Assembly: GCF_001017435.1 (NCBI RefSeq) | Contig: NZ_CP011371.1 | Span: forward strand, 3,224,001 to 3,288,000 | Origin: Caldimonas brevitalea | GTDB lineage: Bacteria; Pseudomonadota; Gammaproteobacteria; Burkholderiales; Burkholderiaceae_C | DNA: 64,000 nucleotides | Direction of reading: 5' to 3' | Part shown: in pieces, positions 30,230-38,308 of the stretch | Layout of the letters: each line of letters starts with the position of its first letter | Position numbering within the stretch: position 1 is the stretch's first letter | The notes under the pieces: model-generated | Seen by the model: only the letters and a program-made list of their open reading frames with translations | Database searches by the model: none | What the model was told of the DNA's origin: nothing | Made by a program: the position numbers and the translations under genes

Positions 30230-31378
30230 ATGTACACCGTTGGCAAACGTCCGCTGCTCGTCGCCGCTGCCGCGGCCTTGACGCTGGGCGCCTTGGCTGC
30301 GCCGGCCGTCGCGCAGACCGCCACCGTGCCGATCGGCTTCAGCGGACCGCTGTCCGGCGCGCAGACGGCCGCCGGGCAGGACAATCTCGGCGGCCTGCAA
30401 CTGGCCGTGCAGGAACTCAATGCCAAGCCGATCAGCGTCAATGGCAAGCCGGTGCGCTTCGAGATCGTGGCGGAGGACGACCAGGCCGACCCGCGTCAAG
30501 GCGTCTCGGTGGCGCAGAAACTGGTCGACCGGGGCGTGCATTTTGTCGTCGGGCCCTACAACTCCGGCGTCACGCTGCCGGCGTCCCGCGTCTATCACGA
30601 GGCCGGGGTGGTGGTGGCGACGGTGGCGTCCAACCCCAAGGTCACCGAACAAGGCCACCAGCGCCTGTTCCGCGTCGGCGCCAGCGACAGCCAGCTGGGC
30701 GCCAAGATGGCGGTCTATGCGGCCAAGGAACTGAAGCTGAAGAAGGTGGCGATCATCGACGACCGCACCGCCTACGGCGTCGGCGTCGCCGACGAATTCG
30801 CCCGCGAAGCCAAGGCCAACGGCCTGACCGTGACGGGGCGCGAGTACACGTCGGACAAGGCGGCCGACTTCACCGCCACGCTGACCACCCTGAAGGCCGG
30901 CAAGCCCGACGCCATCTTCTTCGGCGGCTACTCGCCGCAGGCCGGGCCGATGGCCCGCCAGATGAAGAGCCTGGGCGTCACCGCGAAACTGCTGGGAGGC
31001 GACGGCATCTGCTCGAGCGAGACCGCCAAGCTGGCCGGCGGCGACCTGGTGGGCGACAACGTCTGGTGCACCCAGGGCGGCGCGATGCTCAACCGTGTCA
31101 ACAACGGCCAGGCCTTCGTCGACAAGTACAAGGCGGCGCACAAGCGCGACCCGCTGACCTATGCCGTGTCGTTCTACGACGCCATGCATTTGATCGCCGA
31201 TGCGATGCAGCGCGCCAACTCGACGGCGCCCGACAAGGTGGCCGCCGCCCTCGCCAGCGGCAACTACAGCGGCGTGGCGGGCAGCTACGCCTTCGACGCC
31301 AAGCGCGACCTGAAGTCCTCGCCGGTCACGGTGTTCACCTTCAAGGGCGGCCAGCCGGTGCCGGTGGCCGGGCTCTGA
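30230..31378 (+). CDS. Branched-chain amino acid ABC transporter substrate-binding protein (LivK-like)
   Basis: 382 residues; ATG at 30230 with AGGAG nine bases upstream. Sec signal peptide (PLLVAAAAALTLGALAAPAVA) cleaved before QTATVP. Peripla_BP_6 fold: FSGPLSGAQTAAGQDNLGGLQLAVQELN at the N-lobe, AEDDQADPRQGVSVAQKLVD, VVGPYNSGVTLPASRVYHEAGV, and VAIIDDRTAYGVGVADEF in the hinge region. Family members bind leucine/isoleucine/valine or related acids in the periplasm. No permease or ATPase genes are adjacent, so it is an orphan receptor that must use components encoded elsewhere. Convergent with the LysR gene. Confidence 0.9.
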   Translation: MYTVGKRPLLVAAAAALTLGALAAPAVAQTATVPIGFSGPLSGAQTAAGQDNLGGLQLAVQELNAKPISVNGKPVRFEIVAEDDQADPRQGVSVAQKLVDRGVHFVVGPYNSGVTLPASRVYHEAGVVVATVASNPKVTEQGHQRLFRVGASDSQLGAKMAVYAAKELKLKKVAIIDDRTAYGVGVADEFAREAKANGLTVTGREYTSDKAADFTATLTTLKAGKPDAIFFGGYSPQAGPMARQMKSLGVTAKLLGGDGICSSETAKLAGGDLVGDNVWCTQGGAMLNRVNNGQAFVDKYKAAHKRDPLTYAVSFYDAMHLIADAMQRANSTAPDKVAAALASGNYSGVAGSYAFDAKRDLKSSPVTVFTFKGGQPVPVAGL

Positions 31379-31423
31379 CGCCCCGCCGCCGCCGCGGACT
31401 GCGCTCTGTCCCGGCGGCGCACC

Positions 31424-32320
31424 TCAGGCGCTGAACAGGCGGTTGCGTGCCGCCTGGGTCACCGCCGCCACCCCGGGGTGCGTGATGCGCCGCTCGACCG
31501 ACACGGCATAGAACTCCTCGACCAGGTCGGGCGTGCGCCCCAGCACCTCGACGCCGTACTGCTCGCAGGTCTCGGCTTCCAGCACGGCCGGCGACATGAA
31601 CACGCCCCGGCCTTCGCCGCCGAAGGCCTTCATCAAGGCGGCATCGTCGAACTCCCCGATGGTGCGCGGCCGCAGCCCGTGCTGGGCCAACCAGAACTCG
31701 AACCGCTGCCGCATCGCCGACGCCGCACCTTGCAGCAGCATCGGCGCGCCCTCGAGGTTGCGCGGAAACTCCCCCTGCAGCGTGCGGACCAGCTGCGGTG
31801 CGGCGAAAAAACTCATCGCCGTGCGCCCCAGGGCGTGGCTGAAGGCCTTGACGCTGAACTGGCTGCTCATCGGCTCGTCGGCCAACACCATGTCGAGGCG
31901 GTGCACGGCCATCTGGCCGAGCAAGTCCTGGAACTTGCCTTCGTGGCACAGCAGCCGCACCGACTGCGGCAGGTCCATCGCCGGCTCCAGCAGCCGGTAG
32001 GCGATGGACTTGGGCACCGAGTCGGCGATGCCGACACGGAAGTCGAGCCGCCGCTGGCCGCTGCGGGCCTGCTCGAGTGCCACTTCCAGTTCGGCGCCGA
32101 GCGCGAAGATCTGGTCGGCGTAGCCGAGTGCGATGCGCCCCGCCTCTGTCAGCTCGAGCCGGCGCCCCACCTTCTTGAACAGCGCGCAACCGAGCCGTTC
32201 TTCGAGCAGCTTGATCTGGGCCGACAGCGTTTGCGGTGTGGTGTGCAACTGCTCGCCGGCCCGGACCACACCCCCGGCCTTGGCGGCCGCCCAGAAGTAG
32301 TGCAAGTGTTTGAAGTTCAT
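31424..32320 (-). CDS. nhaR: NhaR-like LysR-family transcription regulator
   Basis: 298 residues. N-terminal LysR helix-turn-helix with the distinctive NhaR wording: MNFKHLHYFWAAAKAGGVVRAGEQLHTTPQTLSAQIKLLE, then LELTEAGRIALGYADQIFALGAELE. A periplasmic-binding-like effector domain follows. NhaR of E. coli activates the Na+/H+ antiporter gene nhaA and also osmC and pgaABCD. No antiporter gene is adjacent here, so targets may be the divergent BI-1/YccA gene or remote genes. A 20-base palindrome in the shared promoter region is a likely binding site. Confidence 0.86.
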   Translation of the reverse strand: MNFKHLHYFWAAAKAGGVVRAGEQLHTTPQTLSAQIKLLEERLGCALFKKVGRRLELTEAGRIALGYADQIFALGAELEVALEQARSGQRRLDFRVGIADSVPKSIAYRLLEPAMDLPQSVRLLCHEGKFQDLLGQMAVHRLDMVLADEPMSSQFSVKAFSHALGRTAMSFFAAPQLVRTLQGEFPRNLEGAPMLLQGAASAMRQRFEFWLAQHGLRPRTIGEFDDAALMKAFGGEGRGVFMSPAVLEAETCEQYGVEVLGRTPDLVEEFYAVSVERRITHPGVAAVTQAARNRLFSA

Positions 32321-32397
32321 GTCGGATGGTTCACACTGGGTGTAGAGACGACGGCCTGGCTGCTTCGGGACGCTTCGCGAAAACTGAAATATAACGT

Positions 32398-32417
32398 GCG
32401 TAAATTCGAATTTACGC
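32398..32417. promoter_or_regulatory. Perfect 20-base palindrome between nhaR and the BI-1 gene
   Basis: GCGTAAATTCGAATTTACGC, fully self-complementary, in an AT-rich patch. Its right half supplies a TTTACG (32411-32416) that is 17 bases before TACAGT (32434-32439), a plausible promoter for the plus-strand gene; TATATT (32388-32393, minus strand) is a plausible -10 for nhaR. Confidence 0.65.
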
Positions 32418-32508
32418 GAAGTGTTGCTCGTTCTACAGTCCAGCGTGACCCGGTGGCCCAGCGCCTCGCGCTCGGTGCTGCCGCCCTGTATCCAACTGGA
32501 GAACCGCT

Positions 32509-33201
32509 ATGAATCCGCAATTCCAATCTCTTTACACGGCCGGCGGCGTTGTCTCTGCGGAGCAGCGCAACCGGGTTCTGCGCAACACCTATTGGCTGCT
32601 GTCGCTGTCGATGGTGCCCACCGTGCTCGGCGCCTGGCTGGGCGTGAGCACCGGCCTGGCGATGGGTCTGGGGGCCGGCATGAGCGCCGTGATCTTCCTC
32701 GCCGGCGCCTTCGGCTTCATGTTCGCGATCGAGAAGACCAAGAATTCGTCCGCCGGCGTGCCGGTGCTGCTGGCGTTCACCTTCTTCATGGGTGTGATGC
32801 TGTCGCGCCTGGTCGGCACGGTGCTCGGCCTGGCCAACGGCGCCGGGCTGGTGATGACGGCTTTCGCCGGCACCGGCACGATCTTCCTGGGCATGGCGGT
32901 GCTGTCGTCGGTGATCAAGCGCGACCTGTCGGCGATGGGCAAGTGGCTCTTCATCGGTGCCGTGATGCTGCTGGTGGCCGGCCTCGCCAATCTGTTCCTG
33001 CAGTCGGGTGCGCTGATGATCACGCTGTCGGTGCTGGCCGTTGGCATCTTCTCGGCCTTCATCCTGTATGACCTGAAGCGCGTGCAAGACGGCCACGAAA
33101 CCAACTACATCACCGCCACGCTGGGCGTCTACCTGAGCCTGTACAACGTGTTCCAGTCGCTGTTGATGCTGCTGGGCATCGGCGCCGGGCGCGACGAATA
33201 A
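32509..33201 (+). CDS. Bax inhibitor-1 / YccA family membrane protein
   Basis: 230 residues, seven hydrophobic segments. The N-terminus (RNRVLRNTYWLLSLSMVPTVLGAWLG) and the C-terminal FILYDLKRVQDGHETNYITATLGVYLSLYNVFQSLLMLLG with the conserved Asp-x-x-x-x-x-x-Y-I-x-A..L-x-L-Y-x-x-F identify the BI-1/YccA family. In E. coli YccA binds the membrane protease FtsH and protects SecY; BI-1 relatives leak calcium in a pH-dependent way. Two hairpins with T-runs follow the gene. Divergent from nhaR across a palindromic site. Confidence 0.9.
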   Translation: MNPQFQSLYTAGGVVSAEQRNRVLRNTYWLLSLSMVPTVLGAWLGVSTGLAMGLGAGMSAVIFLAGAFGFMFAIEKTKNSSAGVPVLLAFTFFMGVMLSRLVGTVLGLANGAGLVMTAFAGTGTIFLGMAVLSSVIKRDLSAMGKWLFIGAVMLLVAGLANLFLQSGALMITLSVLAVGIFSAFILYDLKRVQDGHETNYITATLGVYLSLYNVFQSLLMLLGIGAGRDE

Positions 33202-33225
33202 GACGCGGCTGGCGTTGCCTGAGTC

Positions 33226-33249
33226 ACGGGGCCTGCAGGCCCCGTTTTT
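33226..33249 (+). terminator. Rho-independent terminator after the BI-1 gene
   Basis: ACGGGGCCTGCAGGCCCCGT dyad (perfect stem) followed by TTTTT, 25 bases after the stop codon. Confidence 0.85.
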
Positions 33250-33253
33250 GTTG

Positions 33254-33275
33254 GAGGCCTGCGGGCCTCGTTTTC
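33254..33275 (+). terminator. Second terminator hairpin in tandem
   Basis: GAGGCC and GGCCTC arms with a four-base loop, followed by CG and TTTT. Confidence 0.55.
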
Positions 33276-33301
33276 ATCTGGCGGGCGTGGCCCTCGCCTT
33301 T

Positions 33302-33949
33302 TCAATGCAGCTGCCCCGCCGATTCCCGGGTGTCCTGCGCGACGCTCAACGCCGTCGACACGACCAGACGCAGCCCTTCGACCATGGTGGCCAGGGCCAT
33401 GCTCGGCTGCCCGGGGTGGGCTGCAGCCTGCGCCGGCAGGTAGGGGACATGCACGAAGCCGGCTCGGCAGACGCGCTGCAACGTCGCCACCTCGTGCATC
33501 AGCGCATAGAACAGGTGATTGCAAACAAAGGTGCCGGCCGTGTACGAGACTGAAGCCGGAATGCCGCCCTTGCGCAAGGCCTGCACCGTGGCTTTGAGTG
33601 GCAGGCTGCTGAAGTAGGCGGCCGGGCCGCCGGCGACCACCGGCCGGTCGATGGGCTGTGCGCCGGCGTTGTCGGGGATGCGCGCATCGTCCAGGTTGAT
33701 CGCGACGCGTTCGAGGGTCAGCTCGGTACGCCCGCCGGCTTGCCCGACGGCCACGATCAAGTCGGGTCGATGCTGTTCGAGCAGCCGGCGCATCTGCTCT
33801 GCTGACGTGTCGAAGGCGCACGGCAGCTCGGCGGTCACCAGGCGCACCCCGCAGATGCCGGCGGCCTCGACGGCCAGGACGGCTTCGATGGACGGGTTGA
33901 CCGTCTCGCGGTCGAACGGCTCGAAGCCGGTCAGAAGGACGGATTTCAA
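33302..33949 (-). CDS. pcp: Pyrrolidone-carboxylate peptidase (pyroglutamyl peptidase I)
   Basis: 215 residues, the usual length. Family C15 start VLLTGFEPFDRETVNPS. The catalytic triad is intact: Glu80 in TLERVAINLDDARIPDN, Cys143 in TAGTFVCNHLFYALMH and His167 in AGFVHVPYLPAQ. The enzyme removes N-terminal pyroglutamate from peptides in the cytoplasm. Transcribed alone, convergent with the BI-1 gene and its terminators. Confidence 0.93.
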   Translation of the reverse strand: MKSVLLTGFEPFDRETVNPSIEAVLAVEAAGICGVRLVTAELPCAFDTSAEQMRRLLEQHRPDLIVAVGQAGGRTELTLERVAINLDDARIPDNAGAQPIDRPVVAGGPAAYFSSLPLKATVQALRKGGIPASVSYTAGTFVCNHLFYALMHEVATLQRVCRAGFVHVPYLPAQAAAHPGQPSMALATMVEGLRLVVSTALSVAQDTRESAGQLH

Positions 33950-34218
33950 GTGGCTTGCTCCTGCTGGCGGCCTGCAGCCGCCGGGGAGCAGACCGTGTCA
34001 CCGTGACGGCGCCGAAACGCCCAGCCGGAACGATACCCGGGATCGCAGCCGCCCGCACGGTCGGCCAGGGCGCCCGTCCGCGCGGCAAGGCCTGCTGGAG
34101 GCCCGCGGCGGTGGACATCTTGCGGGCTGCGGTCGGCACCGCGAGGTCGGACGCGCGGGCGCTGAAGCGGCCGCTTTTCCGCCGATCACGGCAGGCGCGC
34201 CGGCGTCATGATGGCGGG

Positions 34219-34548
34219 ATGCCGCAGCGCATCATCTACTTGCGTACCGACGCCCCTCCAAAACCCGCTGAAGGCCGAGCCTGCAACGGCTGTGGCGTTT
34301 GCTGCGCCGACGAGCCCTGCCCGGCCGGGCAACTGGTCAGCGGTCGGCGCCGTGGCGGGTGCAGCGCGCTGTTCTGGAGCGACGCCGAAGGGCGCTACCG
34401 GTGCGGACTGCTGGCGCAGCCTGAGCGGCATCTGCCGCGCACCTTACGCTGGGCGGCGCCGATGCTGGCCCGCGCGGCGCGCCGGCTGATCTCGGCCGGC
34501 AGCGGCTGCGACTCCAGCGTGGTGGCCGAAGTCGCGCCGCGCGGATGA
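34219..34548 (+). CDS. CxxCxxCC (YkgJ-type) metal-binding protein
   Basis: 109 residues from the ATG at 34219. The motif C-N-G-C-G-V-C-C-A-D-E-P-C-P near residue 24 is the CxxCxxCC signature of the YkgJ family of putative zinc/iron-chelating or Fe-S proteins; two further Cys follow (GGCSALFW, YRCGLL). The C-terminal half is Arg/Ala-rich and helical. No Shine-Dalgarno is present; CATGAT ends six bases before the ATG, compatible with leaderless translation. Function in the family is not established. Confidence 0.75.
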   Translation: MPQRIIYLRTDAPPKPAEGRACNGCGVCCADEPCPAGQLVSGRRRGGCSALFWSDAEGRYRCGLLAQPERHLPRTLRWAAPMLARAARRLISAGSGCDSSVVAEVAPRG

Positions 34549-34552
34549 CGAC

Positions 34553-34571
34553 GGGGCCGGTCGCCGGCCCC
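34553..34571. terminator. GC-rich hairpin between convergent genes
   Basis: GGGGCCGG-TCG-CCGGCCCC, eight-pair stem in the 32-base gap between the YkgJ-type gene and the DUF4832 gene. No T-run. Confidence 0.45.
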
Positions 34572-34580
34572 TGACGCCTC

Positions 34581-36725
34581 TTACTGAACCGTCAGCGTGC
34601 TGCCGAAACGGAAGGCGCCCAGTTGAGCGTCCCACGCCTGGCCGGCGCCGGCCTGGTCGGCATTGGCAGGCCGGATCGCAAAGCGGGCGTCTCGCTTCAG
34701 ACGTTCCGCGCCGTCCGGCAGGCTCAGGTAGACGTCGTATTCGCCGGCCGGTGTGCCCGTTGGCACGGTGAGCTGCAAATCGTGCGTGAACGACCCGCCC
34801 GGCAACCAGCGGCGCGGATCGACACCGTTGGCGGCCAGCGCCACCTGCTGGCCGGTGCCGCGGTGACGCAGCACCACCGTGACGGCGCGCGGGTTGTACG
34901 GCCTGGCCCAGCCGATGTTGCGTACGCTGAAGCGCAGGGCGAGCGACTGGCCGCCGGCCACATTGGCCGCGTGCGCCGCCGACACCAGCTCGATCCGGTA
35001 CCCCATCAACCGCTGCACCTCGGCATAACACCCCTGCGCCTTCCAGCGCTGGTGGAACTGCTCGGTGTAGTACTCGGCGTTGAGATAGCTGAGCGAGAAC
35101 TGCCGGCCTTCGCTCAGGATCGCATCGCAGCTGGTGCGTGGCACGGCGCCGTCTTCGTCCAGCGGGTTGCAGGTTTCGCCACCGAAGGGTGCGACCTTGC
35201 TGACGGCCGCCACATAGTCACGCTCGCGCTGCCGCGTCGCCGGGTCTTCGCTGTAGGTGCCGACATCGGTGGCACTGGCGAGGAAACAGTCGTTGTGCAT
35301 GCCGATGCGCGACTGGGCGCTGCCGCCCAGCGCAATCGCCTCGGTCGGCGCGCTCGAGAACCAGCTCATCACATGCGCCGGGTAGCGCAGCTGCACGAAC
35401 TTCTCGCCGGGCAGCGCGTCGAGCAGCGCATCGCGGATGCGGGTGCGGCTGGTGGTGCTGGTCAGGTTGTTGGACGAGGTGTGCCACTCGCCCCAGGCAC
35501 CGATGAAGCCGGCCTGCAGGTAGGCGACGACGTCGGCGTTGTCGCGCAGCACCGGCTTGAGCTGGGCAATGTGCGCGAGCACTTGGTCGAGTGTCGCGTC
35601 CTTGGCGTTGCGGTACTCGGTTTCGCTCTCGGGATAGTTGTAGACGAAGCGGGGGACCACCTTGATGCCGGCACGCCGCGCGTTCTCGAAACTCTTGGCC
35701 AGGTTGTCGAGCAGCGTGGTCGGTAGCGCCGTGGTGCGCCAGGTGTCCAGCCGCACGGTGCCGTACACCAGGCGGAAGCCCTTGGCGTAGGCGTCGGCGG
35801 CGTCGCTGGCACTCAGCTTGTCGAGGTCGGTCCAGGCCCAGCGGTAGAAGCCGCGCTCGGGGTTGGCGATCTCGGCCTGCGTCGGTGCGAACTGCACCTC
35901 GACCGCAGGCGAAGGCGCCGGTGCCGGAGTGGGGGCTGGTGTCGGTGCTGGGGTGGGTGCTGGGGTGGGTGCTGGGGTGGGCGCCGGAGTCGGTGCGGGG
36001 GTCGGTGCGGGGGTCGGTGCGGGGGTCGGTGCGGGGGTCGGCGCCGGCGCGGGCGTTGGCGCCGCGGTCAGCTGCGCAAACTCGAACAACTGGCTGAGAC
36101 GTTGCTTGCTGGTGTCGCAGTTGCGTTGTTCGATCCGCGGGCCCGCGCTGTTGTCGATCACGTCGAGACACAACCCGCTGTGGCGCGCCACCAGTTGGTG
36201 GTTGCCGTTGCTGTCGGCGCGCCGGACGAATTGCTGATTGGTCATGCCGTGACAGGTCCACAGCAGCGCCCGTGCGCCCGCCGATTTGCTGCCGCCCTGG
36301 ACATCCACGCACAAACCGCTCGCCGCATGCTGCAGCGTCACCACGTTGGCGGCGGCACCGGCCACCGGCAGGACGTGGAAACCCTGCGCGGTCGACGCGG
36401 TGGAACAGGCGCGCCGGGTCAGGCCGCCTTGCGACGCACCGGTGCTTGTGGCGCCTTCCAGGCATTCGCCATTGGCCTGCTCCTGGATGCGGAAGATCGG
36501 CGCGTCGACCGCCAGCGCGATCGCGCGGCCGTTGGCCGCCAGCGCCCGCACGCTGCCCTGGTTCGACGGCTCCACCGCCTGGTCGGACGCGGCGCTTTCG
36601 CCGCCACCGCCGCCACCGCCGTCACTGCCGCCGCAGGCGGCGAGGAGCAGCCCGACCGCGACGGCAACCCCCGTGAGTTGCACTCGGCGCGCGACCGGCT
36701 TGCGTTGATCGAACTTCCACAACAT
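34581..36725 (-). CDS. Secreted lipoprotein: ricin-type lectin plus DUF4874/DUF4832 glycosidase-like barrel
   Basis: 714 residues from the ATG at 36725, which has AGAGGTGA seven bases upstream; an ATG seven codons earlier overlaps that site. Lipobox L-L-A-A-C then a Gly run. Residues about 75-220 form a ricin/CBM13-like beta-trefoil ([29 protein letters not shown]). A linker of about 60 residues of (P-T-P-A) repeats leads to DUF4874 (about 275-440; [19 protein letters not shown]) and DUF4832 ([11 protein letters not shown]..., [15 protein letters not shown]). DUF4832 proteins are TIM-barrel glycoside-hydrolase-like with unknown substrate. Its leader and lectin are close copies of those in the GH5 gene at 38309. 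Confidence 0.85.
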   Translation of the reverse strand: MLWKFDQRKPVARRVQLTGVAVAVGLLLAACGGSDGGGGGGGESAASDQAVEPSNQGSVRALAANGRAIALAVDAPIFRIQEQANGECLEGATSTGASQGGLTRRACSTASTAQGFHVLPVAGAAANVVTLQHAASGLCVDVQGGSKSAGARALLWTCHGMTNQQFVRRADSNGNHQLVARHSGLCLDVIDNSAGPRIEQRNCDTSKQRLSQLFEFAQLTAAPTPAPAPTPAPTPAPTPAPTPAPTPAPTPAPTPAPTPAPTPAPTPAPAPSPAVEVQFAPTQAEIANPERGFYRWAWTDLDKLSASDAADAYAKGFRLVYGTVRLDTWRTTALPTTLLDNLAKSFENARRAGIKVVPRFVYNYPESETEYRNAKDATLDQVLAHIAQLKPVLRDNADVVAYLQAGFIGAWGEWHTSSNNLTSTTSRTRIRDALLDALPGEKFVQLRYPAHVMSWFSSAPTEAIALGGSAQSRIGMHNDCFLASATDVGTYSEDPATRQRERDYVAAVSKVAPFGGETCNPLDEDGAVPRTSCDAILSEGRQFSLSYLNAEYYTEQFHQRWKAQGCYAEVQRLMGYRIELVSAAHAANVAGGQSLALRFSVRNIGWARPYNPRAVTVVLRHRGTGQQVALAANGVDPRRWLPGGSFTHDLQLTVPTGTPAGEYDVYLSLPDGAERLKRDARFAIRPANADQAGAGQAWDAQLGAFRFGSTLTVQ
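35925..36062 (-). repeat. 12-base tandem repeats coding the Pro-Thr-Pro-Ala linker
   Basis: Degenerate 12-base units, including four perfect plus-strand copies of GGTGCGGGGGTC. In-frame, so copy-number change would lengthen or shorten the linker without breaking the gene. Confidence 0.85.
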
Positions 36726-36930
36726 CTGGCTCACCTCTCCCTGCATGGCGTCTCTGGATATGGTTAAAACGCGAGGCGTGCCGATCGGTTCATGTCACCC
36801 GAACCGCCGGCCCACCCCGGTGGTGTCGCTGCGCCACACGGGCGCAAGCGACGGGCGGATTGCACCCGCCGGACCTGAAGAGAAGCTGACGAGCGGGCGG
36901 AGCACCGTCCGTTCGCGGGGGATGCTGGTG

Positions 36931-38298
36931 TCAGCCGCCCGTCTTCTGGTACACGCGCACGAAGTCCACTTCCATCTTCTGCGGGAAGCGGGTCTCGGCG
37001 TTGGTGCCGCCGGGCCAGTTGCCGCCGACGGCGACATTCAGGATCAAATGGAAGCGCCGATCGAACGGTGCCGGGAAGGCGCCCCCGCTCGACCACCACT
37101 CGGTCTGCGTCGCGTAGTGCACGTTGTCGACATACCAGCGGATCTGCCCCGGCTCCCACTCGATGGTGTAGGTGTGGAAGTTGTCGGTGACGCTCGACGG
37201 CGGGTTGTAGCCCACGGTCTTGTGCTGGTTGCCCGGCCACGGGTTGCCGTAGTGGATCGAGCCGTAGATGGTGTTGCCGCCACTGGCTGCCGGATTGACG
37301 GCTTCCATGATGTCGATCTCACCACTGGCGGCCCAGCCGCCATAGACCCAGTCGGTCGGCAGCATCCAGATCGCCGGCCACAAGCCCTGCCCGCGCGGCA
37401 GCTTGGCGCGCACTTCGACGCGGCCATACAGCCAGTCGCCCTTGCCCAGCGTGCGCAGGCGCGACGAGGTGTAGTCGCGGCAGCCTTCGGCGGCGCAATA
37501 GCGCTCCTGGCGTGCCTGCAGGTTCAACACACCGTTGGCCACCCAGGCGTTCTCGGGGCGGTCGGTGTAGTACTGCCATTCGTTGTTGCCGCCGCCCTGG
37601 GCATTGACCTCGAAGCCCCATTTGGACCGGTCGATGGCGTTGCCGTCGAACTCGTCGCGCCAGACCATCCGCCAGCCGGGTGCGGGGCCGGGCGACGGGG
37701 CCGCCACCGCTTCGAAGCGCCATTGCTGATTGCTGCTGCCGGCGCAGTCCCACTGCTGGATCTCGGCGCCGGCATTGGCATTCCAGTCCTTGACGTCGAG
37801 ACACTTGCCGCTATGGCGCGCGCGGATGGCCTCGCCGTTGCCGGAGGTCTGGACGACAAAACGCTGGTTGTCGGTCGGCGCGCCGGCCCATTGCTGGAGC
37901 AGCGCGCCGTTGGCAGTCGAGACTTCGCGGATGTCGAGCGACTTGCCGCTGCCCTGGTTGACGAAGCGGTGGCTGCCACCTTCGTCCTGGCGCAACTCGA
38001 AGCGTTGCGAGGCGGCATCGCCGCAGCGGTCCTGCCGGATGCCCGCCCCGTCGGCGGTGCTACCGCCCTGCACCGTGAGGCACAGGCCAGAGAACACCGA
38101 TTTGATCCGGTAGACACCCGGCGCGGGCGCGGCTGCGGCGCCGGCACGCTCGCCGCCGGTATCGGCCGTGGAAGCCGACGTGGCGGCCCCACTGCCGCCC
38201 TCGCCGCCACCGCACGCCGACAGGCAGGCGGCGGCCACCAAGGCCAGCGTCCAGGACGATGAAGCGCCTCTCACATCATGGGTTGCGTGGCTCCTCAT
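36931..38298 (-). CDS. GH16 endo-beta-1,3-glucanase with ricin-type lectin domain
   Basis: 455 residues; ATG at 38298 with GAGGAG seven bases upstream, ten bases after the GH5 stop. Lipobox-like L-S-A-C after a hydrophobic helix, then a Gly/Ser/Ala linker. Residues about 60-205 are a three-repeat beta-trefoil (FSGLCLTVQGG, GSGKSLDIRE, HSGKCLDVKD; NQQWRFE is the QxW motif). The C-terminal GH16 domain begins WRMVWRDEFDG and carries the catalytic E-I-D-I-M-E motif (Glu327, Asp329, Glu332). Residues G-L-W-P-A-I-W-M-L and the NVAVGGNWPGG segment are those of laminarinases. Expected to cut beta-1,3-glucan outside or on the cell surface. Confidence 0.93.
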   Translation of the reverse strand: MRSHATHDVRGASSSWTLALVAAACLSACGGGEGGSGAATSASTADTGGERAGAAAAPAPGVYRIKSVFSGLCLTVQGGSTADGAGIRQDRCGDAASQRFELRQDEGGSHRFVNQGSGKSLDIREVSTANGALLQQWAGAPTDNQRFVVQTSGNGEAIRARHSGKCLDVKDWNANAGAEIQQWDCAGSSNQQWRFEAVAAPSPGPAPGWRMVWRDEFDGNAIDRSKWGFEVNAQGGGNNEWQYYTDRPENAWVANGVLNLQARQERYCAAEGCRDYTSSRLRTLGKGDWLYGRVEVRAKLPRGQGLWPAIWMLPTDWVYGGWAASGEIDIMEAVNPAASGGNTIYGSIHYGNPWPGNQHKTVGYNPPSSVTDNFHTYTIEWEPGQIRWYVDNVHYATQTEWWSSGGAFPAPFDRRFHLILNVAVGGNWPGGTNAETRFPQKMEVDFVRVYQKTGG

Positions 38299-38308
38299 CG
38301 CCTGCTCC

